Positions 45,587 through 54,702 of a stretch of 64,000 bases of DNA are shown here, piece after piece; within the stretch, counting starts at the first letter, position 1, and every line of letters starts with the position of its first letter. This DNA is from a bacterium 336/3. Lineage in GTDB: Bacteria > Bacteroidota > Bacteroidia > Cytophagales > Thermonemataceae. The notes under the pieces were generated by a model, which made no database searches, was not told where the DNA came from, and saw nothing but the letters and a program-made list of their open reading frames with translations. The stretch spans positions 3,805,521 through 3,869,520 of the forward strand of contig LJIE01000001.1 in the NCBI GenBank assembly GCA_001281695.1. Direction: 5' to 3'. Made by a program: the position numbers and the translations under genes.

Positions 45587-46522
45587 TCAATTATCTCTAA
45601 AAGAAAGAGGTGAGAGATTTGTCTGTTTCTTGAAAAAATTAGAAAAGTGTGCTAACTCCTCAAAACCCAAGCTATAGGCTATTTCAGATACATTCCATGT
45701 GGTTTGTTTCAGTAAAATTTTTGCTTCTTGCAATATTCTGCTTGTAATAATTTCTGTGGTTGTTTTACCTGTTAATGTCTTTAAAACTTTATTAAGGTGA
45801 TTTACATGCACTCCTAAAACATCTACATAATCTTTGGCTGTACGAAGTTGGAGTATCTGATTGGGTGATTCAATAGGAAATTGCCTTTCCAATAGCTCTA
45901 TAAATAACGTAGATATGCGAACAGATGCATTATTTTTCTTGCTCATAACATCCATAGGTCGTAATTTCTGTCCAAAATGAATTAATTCCATTACATAATT
46001 TCTAATTAAATCATATTTAAACTGATATTCTGAACCTATTTCAACAGACATTTTTTCAAATATCAATGCAATTTCTGTATATTGTTGTTCAGTAATCTGA
46101 AAAATAAAATCCCCATTGGGCTTAAAAATTGGCAAATCATCTATATTCATTCCTATTTTTGATTTTGCCATAAAGTCTTTGGTGAAAACACAAAAATGCC
46201 CTGCTTGCTCATCATCAAGAGAAGTGTATCTGTATGGAATTCTGGGTGTTGCAAATAAAACACCATAATTCTCTATTTCTATCACTTTGTCTGCATATTC
46301 AACAATATTTTTTCCTTTTATCAAACTGATCTTATAATAAGTCCTTCTATTATAAGGCATTACTGGCTTTGACTTAAAGACTTTGTACATTTCTACAATA
46401 TTAAACACGTTAAAATGCCCTATGTCTGTATCAAAATTGTTGTTTAGAAAACTCTCCAGATTATTGCAAACTTTCTCCCCTAAGATTTCATTATAAAATT
46501 CTTTGATAGATATTGTAATCAT
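45587..46522 (-). CDS. AraC-family transcriptional regulator
   Basis: 311 residues from the ATG at 46522 (MITISIKEFYNEILGEKVCN); the frame is open 21 codons further, in AT-rich leader, and I consider that less likely. N-terminal cupin-like sensor and C-terminal double helix-turn-helix (LRTAKDYVDVLGVHVNHLNKVLK; WNVSEIAYSLGFEELAHFSNFFK; NLSPLSFR). It is divergent from the nitroreductase-pirin pair, and the gene downstream is an SDR, so it may regulate a small oxidative or detoxification set. Confidence 0.88.
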   Translation of the reverse strand: MITISIKEFYNEILGEKVCNNLESFLNNNFDTDIGHFNVFNIVEMYKVFKSKPVMPYNRRTYYKISLIKGKNIVEYADKVIEIENYGVLFATPRIPYRYTSLDDEQAGHFCVFTKDFMAKSKIGMNIDDLPIFKPNGDFIFQITEQQYTEIALIFEKMSVEIGSEYQFKYDLIRNYVMELIHFGQKLRPMDVMSKKNNASVRISTLFIELLERQFPIESPNQILQLRTAKDYVDVLGVHVNHLNKVLKTLTGKTTTEIITSRILQEAKILLKQTTWNVSEIAYSLGFEELAHFSNFFKKQTNLSPLSFRDN

Positions 46523-46661
46523 ATTTTTGTAAAATTCAAATATTATCTTTTTTATAGAATGATTTAAACCTATAATTGGTTCCACGAAAATATATATTTA
46601 AGAATTTGAACTTTTTGATTAGTTTATATGTTACAACATAAATTGTTAAAACATTTATTTT

Positions 46662-47243
46662 ATGAAGTCTATAGAAATTAAACAAGCTCAAACACAACAT
46701 GCCGTTAGTGAATTTATTCGTAAAAGATGGAGTGCAAGAGCATTCAACGATACTCAAATACCTCAAGAAACCCTTGAAACACTACTTGAAGCTGCTTCGT
46801 GGGCTCCAAGTGCCAACAATGAACAACCTTGGGTATATTATTATGCCTTCAAAGGAACAGAAGGTTTTGAAAATCTTTGGAGCTGTCTGCTCCCAGGCAA
46901 CCAATTATGGACAAAAAATGCAAGTGTACTTGTTTTAAGCCTTGCTCGAAAAACCTTTGAAGCCAATCAGAAACCCAATAACACTGCCAAATATGATGTA
47001 GGAGCTGCCAATGCTACTTTGCTTTTGGAAGCAACCCAACACGATATTTTCGGGCATATTATGGGTGGTTTTGATGCCGAAAAAACAAAAAATATGTTTA
47101 ATTTGGATGAAAACTTAGAACCTGTAGTGATGATGGCTCTGGGTTATTTGGCAGAAGCCGAAACCCTTGAAGAACCTTTCAAGACCAGAGAACTAACACC
47201 CAGAAAAAGAAAATCCGTTTCTGAAATTTCAAAACAGTTGTAG
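46662..47243 (+). CDS. Nitroreductase-family protein
   Basis: 193 residues of the FMN nitroreductase fold. FIRKRWSARAFNDTQIP and LEAASWAPSANNEQPW are the FMN-binding start, with GAANATLLLEATQ and the final RKRKSVSE. It reduces nitro groups, quinones or enones with NAD(P)H; the true substrate is unknown. The pirin gene starts two bases after its stop. Confidence 0.92.
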   Translation: MKSIEIKQAQTQHAVSEFIRKRWSARAFNDTQIPQETLETLLEAASWAPSANNEQPWVYYYAFKGTEGFENLWSCLLPGNQLWTKNASVLVLSLARKTFEANQKPNNTAKYDVGAANATLLLEATQHDIFGHIMGGFDAEKTKNMFNLDENLEPVVMMALGYLAEAETLEEPFKTRELTPRKRKSVSEISKQL

Positions 47244-47245
47244 TT

Positions 47246-47953
47246 ATGCAAGTGAAATTTTTTCCTAAAACTGAAAGAGGCGTAAAAGATATTGGTTGGC
47301 TCAAAAGCAATTTTACTTTCAATTTTAGCACCTTCAAAAGTCCTGATAAAAATGGTTTTGGTTTACTGAAAGTCTTTAACGATGATTTTGTGGAAAAAGG
47401 AACAGGTTTTGGTTTGCATCCTCATGCCAACATGGAAATCATTTCGGTTATGCTTGCGGGCAAAATGAACCATAAAGATTCTATGGGTTACTACGAAGTA
47501 GTAGAAAAAGATTGGGTACAAATTATGAGTGCAGGCTCAGGCTTACGCCACGAAGAGTACAATGTGGGAGATGATGAAGTGAATTTCTTACAAATTTGGA
47601 TAGATCCCAAAGTTCAGAATATTACGCCTCGATATCAGAAACGATATTTTCCTTTAGAAAAACGTAAAAACCAGATTACAACGGCTATCAGTAACGAAGA
47701 AGGCGTTTTGCATTGCTGGATAAACCAAAATGCTAAAATCAGTTTGGGACATTTGGAAACTCAAAAAACAGCTTCTTATAGCCTTGTAAACGAAAATATG
47801 TGTGCTTTTGTGTTTGTGATTGATGGAGATTTGAAAATTGGAAGCCATATACTTGCCAAACGAGATGCATTGGGCATTTGGCAAACCAACTCTTTTACTA
47901 TTTCAGCAAACTCTGAAACCCAGTTTATAATCATCGAAGTGCCTATCAATTAG
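47246..47953 (+). CDS. Pirin-family protein
   Basis: 235 residues, two cupin barrels. The first carries the metal-site pattern GLHPHANMEIISVMLAG and GSGLRHEEYN (His, His, His, Glu). Bacterial pirins bind iron and some have quercetinase activity; others regulate metabolic enzymes. Coupled to the nitroreductase gene and ended by a terminator, which suggests a redox-stress function. Confidence 0.93.
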   Translation: MQVKFFPKTERGVKDIGWLKSNFTFNFSTFKSPDKNGFGLLKVFNDDFVEKGTGFGLHPHANMEIISVMLAGKMNHKDSMGYYEVVEKDWVQIMSAGSGLRHEEYNVGDDEVNFLQIWIDPKVQNITPRYQKRYFPLEKRKNQITTAISNEEGVLHCWINQNAKISLGHLETQKTASYSLVNENMCAFVFVIDGDLKIGSHILAKRDALGIWQTNSFTISANSETQFIIIEVPIN

Positions 47954-47977
47954 CTTTGAATACGATCAGATAATCAG

Positions 47978-48007
47978 AACCTCCAATATTAATGTTGGAG
48001 GTTTTTT
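47978..48007 (+). terminator. Terminator after the pirin gene
   Basis: AACCTCCAA-TATTAATG-TTGGAGGTT followed by T4. Confidence 0.9.
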
Positions 48008-48076
48008 ATTTCCACAAAACAATCGAATAATTTCAGCCAACAAACGTTTATGTTCAAACTAAACTTATTAAAATCC

Positions 48077-48640
48077 ATGAAAAACATATTTTACAGCATT
48101 GTTTTTGTAAGCTCTTGGAGCTTGATTTCTTGCAATTCCTCTCAAACTGATACAAAAACGACTAAAGCCGATACTACACAAAAAACTATTTCTTTTGATG
48201 CTGTTGAGTCTAAAAAACAAATAGCAGCCATGTTAGACTCCTTTAATGTGGCTGCTGCCCAAAGTAATTACGAAAAATACTTCAGTTACTTTACTGAAGA
48301 TGCCATTTTTATTGGCACAGACGCTACTGAAAACTGGAACAAACAAGCCTTTATGAAATGGTCAAAGCCTCATTTCGACAAAAAGAAAACTTGGAATTTC
48401 AAAGCTCTTGAAAGAAATATATATTTTTCTAAAACAGGCGATTTGGCATGGTTTGATGAGCTTTTGGATACTTCTATGAAAATTTGCAGAGGCTCTGGTG
48501 TAGTTGTAAAACAGGGTAATGAGTGGAAAGTCCAGCAATATGTACTTTCCATGACAATCCCCAATGAACAAATAGACCCAGTTCTCAAACTCAAAGTCCC
48601 TATCGAAGACTCGCTGATTCAAAAACTTAAACAGAAGTAG
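48077..48640 (+). CDS. SnoaL/DUF4440-like lipoprotein
   Basis: 187 residues from the ATG at 48077 (MKNIFYSIVFVSSWSLISC), whose lipobox puts Cys at 19; the ATG at 48050 is nine codons earlier and also possible. The body is an NTF2-like fold of the SnoaL_3/DUF4440 kind: MLDSFNVAAAQSNYEKYFSYFTEDAIFIG, NKQAFMKWSKPHF, and GSGVVVKQGNEWKVQQYVLS. Members act as small ligand-binding domains; function here unknown. Confidence 0.82.
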   Translation: MKNIFYSIVFVSSWSLISCNSSQTDTKTTKADTTQKTISFDAVESKKQIAAMLDSFNVAAAQSNYEKYFSYFTEDAIFIGTDATENWNKQAFMKWSKPHFDKKKTWNFKALERNIYFSKTGDLAWFDELLDTSMKICRGSGVVVKQGNEWKVQQYVLSMTIPNEQIDPVLKLKVPIEDSLIQKLKQK

Positions 48641-48680
48641 TTTTTTTATATTCTAAGTGAAACGAAGAATCTACAATCAA

Positions 48681-48702
48681 GCCTCTAAATAAATTTAGAG
48701 GC
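48681..48702 (+). terminator. Terminator after the DUF4440-like gene
   Basis: GCCTCTAAAT-AA-ATTTAGAGGC, 10-bp stem followed by a T-rich stretch. Confidence 0.75.
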
Positions 48703-48745
48703 TGTTTCATTTTTTCGTAAATTAGCATACCCAATCCTATAATTC

Positions 48746-49885
48746 ATGAAAATTGTCTTGCTTATTTTATCAATCATTTTACTATTTGGCTCTTGCAAGA
48801 AAAACAATGATGAACACTTTAAAAAAGCTATTGTTGGTGAATGGGTATTTGCCAAAGCAGAAGAAAAAAATCCTCCTAAAAAAGCAGAAGTAGTAACTGA
48901 ATTCTCCCCAGATATATATTGGAAAAGAGCTTATCAGTTCTATGAAAACGATTCTTGTGAGTATAAATTAGGCTTTTTTGACAGATATCATGATAAAAAA
49001 ACTCAAGATATTATGATGCTTTTTAAAGGCACAGAAACCCAATATAAAATAGAAGATGACAGCCTCAAAATATATTTTCCCAATATAGACAAATGGAGAA
49101 GCACAAAAATTAAAAGTATTATGGCAGATACCCTTACCCTCCAATTCAATGATAGTACATTTGCCAAGTTTGCAAAAAGACGTTATACGATTAATCAAAA
49201 TGAAAGCTATGACCAAATTATTATCTCTTCATCTGAATGTTGTGGCTCCTGTCCCATTTCTAATATCAGCATCCATAAAAGCGGAGAAGTCTTGTATGAT
49301 GGAGAGCGTTTTAATTTAATAAATGGACTATATACCTCTTATATTACCCCTCAACTGTATGCAAAACTGGAACTAGAGTTTAAGAAGGTAGGAATAGATA
49401 CTCTAAAAACACGTTATACGAGAGGTGTGAAAGGAATATCAACCATTACTATTACTTTTATCAAAAACAATCACATCTATAAAACAATTGTAAATGAAGA
49501 TTATGAAGCCCCTGATGAATTATATTGGGCATATCTGCCTGTATGGTTCTTACACCAACGTTTGCATTTAAAACCATATACACACCAAAAGCCTGCTATA
49601 GCTTATAGAAATTCTTTGTACAGAGAAGAACATATTTCGCAAATTGGTTCTAAAAAAATCATCTATTTAAAACAATCTGAAGCCTTTTTTCTCCAAACAG
49701 AGTTATTTAAAAGTACTATTGTCAGCAATTCTACTCCTTGGAAACCTACATACATTATTGATAAATGTTATGCAGGAACAGACCTTTATATTACCACTGA
49801 TGGGCGTTATTTTGAGTATCAAGATAAACTCTACGACCTTGGCTATAATTTCATTGAGCAGAACAACCTCGAAAAAACTAAATAA
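48746..49885 (+). CDS. DUF6438-containing lipoprotein
   Basis: 379 residues with a lipobox (ILLFGSC, Cys17). Residues about 155-270 match the DUF6438 pattern: ECCGSCPISNISIHKSGEVLYDG, LYAKLELEFKK and TRGVKGISTITITF. The N-terminal part (VGEWVFAKAEEKN) looks like a lipocalin-like domain. Function unknown. Its leader is very like that of the next gene, which is also secreted. Confidence 0.8.
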   Translation: MKIVLLILSIILLFGSCKKNNDEHFKKAIVGEWVFAKAEEKNPPKKAEVVTEFSPDIYWKRAYQFYENDSCEYKLGFFDRYHDKKTQDIMMLFKGTETQYKIEDDSLKIYFPNIDKWRSTKIKSIMADTLTLQFNDSTFAKFAKRRYTINQNESYDQIIISSSECCGSCPISNISIHKSGEVLYDGERFNLINGLYTSYITPQLYAKLELEFKKVGIDTLKTRYTRGVKGISTITITFIKNNHIYKTIVNEDYEAPDELYWAYLPVWFLHQRLHLKPYTHQKPAIAYRNSLYREEHISQIGSKKIIYLKQSEAFFLQTELFKSTIVSNSTPWKPTYIIDKCYAGTDLYITTDGRYFEYQDKLYDLGYNFIEQNNLEKTK

Positions 49886-49927
49886 CATTTCATTTTTTTG
49901 TAAATTGGGTATCAAAACCTATAACTC

Positions 49928-50767
49928 ATGAAAGTTACTTTATTCATTTCAATCTTCATTCTTTTGTTTTGTTCAAATCTCTTTGGGCAAACAGCAGATG
50001 ATACTTTAACAAAAATTCCTGTTGTTTCTAAAGCACCTGTAAGTTATAGAATTAATGTTCAGGGAAGCACTTTGCATGGTTATTACAAAAAAGGCTATGA
50101 CCTAACTATCTACGGCGACTCTCTGGCAGTGGGTTTCAGGGCTGACTGCGACAAAGATGATGACTGGTCAGGGGCAAAAGCTCATGGTACAACACAGTCT
50201 TCCAATAGTTTTGAATCTGCTTTTCGATGTGAATTCAATCCACACCTTTTATATGGAACGGTTTTGCCAAGTTTCCAAAAAGGACAAAATCATTTTGATA
50301 AACTCAAAAAACTCGGCGTTGAAACTGGCGATTTGACCATCACTTACAAACTTGATGAACATAATATGCCTATTGATTCTGTGATTGGCGTAGTATTCGA
50401 CAGAGGACCACAGAACCAACCTGGGGAATCGAGTGTAGCCACTTGCAACCGATTTAAAACAGCCTTAGACAATAACCAATTCATTTACATGGTGTATCCG
50501 AACACCGCCCAATATCTAAAACAGGTGATAGGCGTAAAATCTGATAACCGAACCCTCGAAAGAAACCCAACCAACGCCGATTTTGAACAAGCCTTTAAAC
50601 TCATGTTGCTTGCCCATGACGCTGAAAAAAGAGATAATACAGCTAAAAAAATTCTGCATTTTCTATCCCAAATCAAAATTATCACCCATTTTGACAACGC
50701 CACAGCACAAGAAAGAACAGAAGGAAAATTGAAACCCAAAAACAACGACCGAAATCTGAATGAATAA
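49928..50767 (+). CDS. Secreted protein, possibly GH75-like
   Basis: 279 residues with a signal peptide (cleavage near NLFGQ). The centre (FRADCDKDDDWSG, TYKLDEHNMPIDSVIGVVF, DRGPQNQPGESSVATCNRF) resembles the fungal chitosanase-like GH75 fold, in which a D-x-GP...GE.S segment is conserved; this is pattern recognition only. The C-terminal 60 residues are basic and low-complexity. The gene is slightly richer in C than its neighbours. If GH75 is right, it would be a secreted polysaccharide hydrolase. Confidence 0.6.
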   Translation: MKVTLFISIFILLFCSNLFGQTADDTLTKIPVVSKAPVSYRINVQGSTLHGYYKKGYDLTIYGDSLAVGFRADCDKDDDWSGAKAHGTTQSSNSFESAFRCEFNPHLLYGTVLPSFQKGQNHFDKLKKLGVETGDLTITYKLDEHNMPIDSVIGVVFDRGPQNQPGESSVATCNRFKTALDNNQFIYMVYPNTAQYLKQVIGVKSDNRTLERNPTNADFEQAFKLMLLAHDAEKRDNTAKKILHFLSQIKIITHFDNATAQERTEGKLKPKNNDRNLNE

Positions 50768-50834
50768 CTGAATTGCAACGAAGCCATCATAGCGAGCGAA
50801 AAGCGAAGCTATCCTAAATTGGTATTTTCCAATT

Positions 50835-50863
50835 GCCTTCGATTTAAAATTGAAGGCTTTTTT
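50835..50863 (+). terminator. Terminator after the GH75-like gene
   Basis: GCCTTCGATTT / AAATTGAAGGC with one G-U pair, then T6. Confidence 0.82.
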
Positions 50864-50889
50864 GTTTGGTTTAGTTTAAATAACCTTTT

Positions 50890-51273
50890 TTATGTAGTAA
50901 AATATTTTGTAAACAACTGAATCTCTAAGTAAACCATGTCAAATGATCGAATTTTTAATTTAGTATCATTAAGTTTGCCTACATAGTAGCTAAATCGTTG
51001 ATATAATTCCTCCTCCGTTTTCTCATACTCAGGGTCTGATCCTCCAATAGAATTGGGACTCATTGCTGTATGATGTTCTTTTGTCTTCTCATCATATTCT
51101 AAACACTTTTCCTCAAAGAATATTTTCATTTTATGTAGTCTATTTTTGGCTCTTTCAATTAAATTACCGCCCTCTCTTAGCTGAATTATCATCTCAAAAG
51201 CTAACCGAATATTTTCTATATCTCCAGATACTAACATCTGATTTAACCTTACTTTTTCTCGTATTGTCATCAT
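50890..51273 (-). CDS. Small helical protein, unknown function
   Basis: 127 residues, no signal, strongly helical and charged (IREKVRLNQMLVSGDIENIRL; YEKTEEELYQRFSYYVGKL). No family recognised. It lies on the opposite strand from the next three genes at the edge of the AT-rich reverse transcriptase region and may belong to that accessory segment. Confidence 0.6.
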   Translation of the reverse strand: MMTIREKVRLNQMLVSGDIENIRLAFEMIIQLREGGNLIERAKNRLHKMKIFFEEKCLEYDEKTKEHHTAMSPNSIGGSDPEYEKTEEELYQRFSYYVGKLNDTKLKIRSFDMVYLEIQLFTKYFTT

Positions 51274-51494
51274 TCAAATAAATGTTACAACATTTAATAT
51301 TGATAGTTTTATAACATTTCTTTCAAAACATTACACCTGAATATAACACACAAAAACATATTTTCAATGAGAAAACAAGCTTTTATACTTATTTTTTTTA
51401 CTCATAAAAAAAAGATATTACACCACTACAAAATCAGGGATTCCCTGATGCATAGAAGTTTTTTATTTTGTAGGTTGGCAAGAAAAAAGTTACT

Positions 51495-52187
51495 ATGAGT
51501 GCGAAAATAAAAAACCCTAACAATGATGAAGAAGCAAAATTCAATTTAGGTGATATTGTTGTCCTTAAAAGTTTTGCTATTTATAGCCACAAAATCAAAG
51601 ATAAATTTCACTTTGACCAAACAGCTCCAATCAATGTATCTCCATTTATGATTGTCATTAGAGCAGATTTAAACACCTCTAATTATCGAACAGATTGTTT
51701 TCAAAGCCAAGATTTTGTTCGGTATCGTTGTATGTGGTATAGCCCAAGTAAAGGTGATTTTCAAGAAGATGTATTTTTTGAAAGCTTACTTATGAGAGTA
51801 AAATCTTATAAAGGGGAAAGTTTTGAGTCTAGTAAATCACTATGTGATGTATTTAAATATGGTGAAGCAGCTATTTTTAGAACAAGAGATTTAGAAATGT
51901 CAAAGGTATTTCCAGAGCATAACCCACATGGCAGATTTAAAGAGGTTGCAAACTTTATTCCTCCAGATTTAGTGATGGCAGGTGTAAAAATTGCTAAAGA
52001 CATAGATAAAGATGGTAAAGAACAAAATATTATTCTTGAAAAAAACAAAAAAGTACATCGCTATGATTGTGAAAACAGAATAATAGGTCGATGGTTTAGT
52101 ACAACTCAAGGAAAATTTCTAAAGAGAGATTTTATCCCTCATGCTTTGGAAGCAATGAAGATAAATGCTAACTTTGAAGAAGGATAA
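51495..52187 (+). CDS. Unrecognised protein upstream of the RT locus
   Basis: 230 residues, no signal peptide, no membrane helix. The start AKFNLGDIVVLKSFAIYSHK and MIVIRADLNTSNYRTD look like a small beta-barrel domain; two Cys pairs are present but not in a metal-binding pattern. A -7-like TAGGTTGG lies 27 bases before the ATG. No family recognised. Its position 400 bases before the RT gene on the same strand makes it a candidate accessory protein of that system, but the long gap with its own hairpins argues for a separate transcript. Confidence 0.6.
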   Translation: MSAKIKNPNNDEEAKFNLGDIVVLKSFAIYSHKIKDKFHFDQTAPINVSPFMIVIRADLNTSNYRTDCFQSQDFVRYRCMWYSPSKGDFQEDVFFESLLMRVKSYKGESFESSKSLCDVFKYGEAAIFRTRDLEMSKVFPEHNPHGRFKEVANFIPPDLVMAGVKIAKDIDKDGKEQNIILEKNKKVHRYDCENRIIGRWFSTTQGKFLKRDFIPHALEAMKINANFEEG

Positions 52188-52594
52188 AATAACAAACTAT
52201 TATCGTTTTTTTATTACCAGCCTTTAATAATGGCAAGGGATGTGAGTAACAATAGATTATTTATATTTTGTTCCATTTCTTATTGAATTATTTATTTATC
52301 TTAAATAGTTTGATTTGATTTATTACGAAATATACAATCTTTGACAACTCTAAAGCTATCGAAAGACAAGTTATGAATTTGTATTCACTTGATAATATAT
52401 CAATCAAGATGATGCTTATGCTAAAGCTGAGATTTATAATCTTCCATATAGCATTCTTGTACTTTCTAACGCAATCTTTGGATTGCTGTACTAGCAAAAT
52501 ACCATAGATATTCACTCTATGTGGACTTCGATTATAAAAGTTTGTTGTTTGGGAGCATCTCATCTTTATTGATGCTCTCTATCCTTTCTTATCT
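52188..52594 (+). ncRNA. Structured leader, candidate ncRNA of the RT system
   Basis: 407 bases with no reading frame of note. In the last 130 bases three hairpins follow one another: GCAATC-TTTG-GATTGC (52471-52486), CATAGA-TATTCAC-TCTATG (52503-52521) and a 9-bp stem GGGAGCATC / GATGCTCTC (52551-52579) that ends 15 bases before the RT ATG. A promoter-like AATCTTTG lies at 52336-52343, so a transcript of about 240 bases is possible. Several defence reverse transcriptases use an RNA encoded just upstream as template or cofactor; that this is one is inference. Confidence 0.5.
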
Positions 52595-54502
52595 ATGAAA
52601 AAGCAGAAAAATAAAAAAATAAAAGACGAAATCTTTGATTCTTTAAAGCCCAAAGGTTATACTCATCTTACAAAGAAAATAGCAAATCCAAATAAGAGCA
52701 ATATAAAAAAAACTCTTCATCAGATTTCAAATAAAAATTATATTCTGAAGTATAATTTTTTTCCCTTACTAAAATATACAAAAATTGAACAAAAATATAA
52801 GAAAGTAACAGATAAAGAACTTGAGAAATCATTAGAAAAATCGGTATTAGCTCTTGGGGCAAATGATAAACTTAAAAGAAGAAACTCGAAAAAAGAGCGT
52901 ATTATAGAGTACCCTACTCATCAAGATTCTTTAATTTACTCTTTTTATTCAAAACTTCTTCTTACACCTATTTATGAAAATGTCTTAAAGTCTAATCATT
53001 GTTTAAATGAAAGCGTAATTGGTTATAGGAAAATACCCCTTGATAAAAATAAAGGAAAAAGTACAATACATTTTGCTAAAGATGTATTTGAGCATATTCA
53101 GAAATTTGGTGAGTGTTATGTAATTACCTTTGATATTAAAGATTTTTTTCCCTCAATTAATCATCATAAACTTTTTGATAGTTTACTCAGCCTATTGAAA
53201 AGCTATTTAAAAAATCCATCCCCTCTTAATCTAAAAATCAAATCTCCTTATAAAAACCTCGTTAGCAAGATTGTTAATAACAAAAAAAACCAATGGCAAA
53301 CTAATATTACAGAAAATAGGCTTCCTGAAGACTTATATAAAATTTTTAGAGCTGTTACTCAATATGCCTGTATAGATTTACAACATCTAAAAAAGCCTAA
53401 TGGTAAACGGCTTTTGACAGAACAAAGGCTTTCTGAAATCAGTAAAAAGGGTATTGAAGCATTTTTTACTAACCCCAAAGAAATGCGAGATTATTTAAGA
53501 GAAAATAAAATTATCATTCACAAAAATAAAGAGAAAGGTATCCCTCATGGATTACCCATCAGCTCGCTTTTCGCTAATATTTACATGAAACCTTTTGATG
53601 AAGCTATTTTAAGCAAATTGAAAGATATAAACTCTGAATTTCTATATAGACGTTATTCAGATGATATGATTGTTGTTTTACCTAAAATAGAAAGCTTTGA
53701 TTTACAGAAACTCCAAAATCTTTTTAAAAATGAGTTAAAAAAAATAGAATTAGAATTATCTACCTCCAAAACTGAATGTTTTGAGGTTTGTAAATTAGAA
53801 AATAGTTTGCTGAGTGTAAAGAAAAAAGTTACCTTAAAAAATCTTATTCAAAAAAAATCTAATGAAAATAATGAGGAATGTCTTTTTTGTAAAAATACAA
53901 GTGAGCATACAGAAAATTATAGTTTAGTAACTGAATGGAGAACTCTTCCTATTACATATTTAGGGTTAGAATTTCATGGAGAAGTTGAAGCTAATAATAA
54001 TAGCAAAAAAAGACTTGATGTAAGGCTTAAAAACTCTTCTATTCAGAAATTTTATAGAAGAATGGATATAGCTATTCAAAGACAGGTAAAAAGAGCATTT
54101 ATCAAACATTTGAGAGATTTAACCTTCAAACCTATTGTTTTTAGAAGACAATTATATCGTTTATTTAGTAAGGAAGGTGCTTTTTGTAAATATAAAGATG
54201 CAGAAACCGAAAAAAACAAAAGAAAGAAAACTATCAAAAAAGCTAAAATCTTAGACTATGATAACTCTAAAGGCTATTTTGTCTATTCAAATAAAAAGAA
54301 AAAGACTAATATATCTGCAAAGCATATGGGCAATGCGATTACTTTTGCAAGACGTGCAGATTTCATTTTTTTTGGTGAGAGGCAAGAGGTTATGTTTAAG
54401 CAATACAGAAATGCAAATAAAATTTTAGAGTCAAGAATAGCTTATTGGGTAAATAAATATCAAGAAAATATAACAGATTTAGAAATCAAGTATAATTTAT
54501 AA
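52595..54502 (+). CDS. Unassigned (Abi/DRT-like) reverse transcriptase
   Basis: 635 residues with a complete RT core: FDIKDFFPSIN (catalytic Asp180), GIPHGLPISSLFANIYM and YRRYSDDM (Tyr354-Asp357). A CLFC pair follows at about residue 430. The C-terminal about 170 residues are helical and basic (RQVKRAFIKHLRDLTFKPIVFRRQLYRL). There is no maturase, endonuclease or integrase domain, no NAxxH or VTG motif as in retrons, and no group II intron boundary, so I place it in the unknown-group/Abi/DRT set, many of which block phages. Base use is more AT-rich than the flanks, which suggests transfer. Ends in a hairpin beside a tRNA gene. Confidence 0.85.
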   Translation: MKKQKNKKIKDEIFDSLKPKGYTHLTKKIANPNKSNIKKTLHQISNKNYILKYNFFPLLKYTKIEQKYKKVTDKELEKSLEKSVLALGANDKLKRRNSKKERIIEYPTHQDSLIYSFYSKLLLTPIYENVLKSNHCLNESVIGYRKIPLDKNKGKSTIHFAKDVFEHIQKFGECYVITFDIKDFFPSINHHKLFDSLLSLLKSYLKNPSPLNLKIKSPYKNLVSKIVNNKKNQWQTNITENRLPEDLYKIFRAVTQYACIDLQHLKKPNGKRLLTEQRLSEISKKGIEAFFTNPKEMRDYLRENKIIIHKNKEKGIPHGLPISSLFANIYMKPFDEAILSKLKDINSEFLYRRYSDDMIVVLPKIESFDLQKLQNLFKNELKKIELELSTSKTECFEVCKLENSLLSVKKKVTLKNLIQKKSNENNEECLFCKNTSEHTENYSLVTEWRTLPITYLGLEFHGEVEANNNSKKRLDVRLKNSSIQKFYRRMDIAIQRQVKRAFIKHLRDLTFKPIVFRRQLYRLFSKEGAFCKYKDAETEKNKRKKTIKKAKILDYDNSKGYFVYSNKKKKTNISAKHMGNAITFARRADFIFFGERQEVMFKQYRNANKILESRIAYWVNKYQENITDLEIKYNL

Positions 54503-54506
54503 AATC

Positions 54507-54546
54507 ACAAAAGCCCTAAAACATGATGTTGTTCCAGGGCTTTGTG
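54507..54546. terminator. Hairpin between RT gene and tRNA gene
   Basis: AAAGCCCT / AGGGCTTT stem with an 18-base loop, facing T-rich DNA on the minus strand. It may end both the RT transcript and the convergent tRNA. Confidence 0.65.
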
Positions 54547-54549
54547 TTG

Positions 54550-54623
54550 TGGTCCCACTTGGAATCGAACCAAGCACCTACTGATTATGAGTCAGTTGCT
54601 CTAACCGAATGAGCTATAGGACC
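54550..54623 (-). tRNA. tRNA-Met (CAT)
   Basis: Complete cloverleaf on the minus strand: acceptor GGTCCTA / TGGGACC, D-arm AGCTC...GAGC, anticodon stem CTGACT-CAT-AATCAG, T-arm with GGTTCGATTCC. The anticodon CAT gives methionine (or lysidine-modified Ile; identity elements were not tested). The CCA end is not encoded. Confidence 0.92.
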
Positions 54624-54651
54624 AAAAGCTATTGTGATAGCTCTTTTCAGG

Positions 54652-54682
54652 TTGCAAATGTAGCAAGTATCGTATATATTTG
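54652..54682 (+). promoter_or_regulatory. Promoter of the HAD phosphatase gene
   Basis: TTG at 54652-54654, 20-base spacer, TATATTTG at 54675-54682, exact consensus. Predicted start near 54690 leaves a leader of about 13 bases. Confidence 0.78.
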
Positions 54683-54702
54683 CAAGAAAAATTTAAAAAA
54701 AG

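Noticed and set aside
52595-54502. Group II intron or retron RT for the 635-residue protein
   Set aside because: No maturase or endonuclease domain, no NAxxH or VTG motif, and no intron boundary structure was seen.
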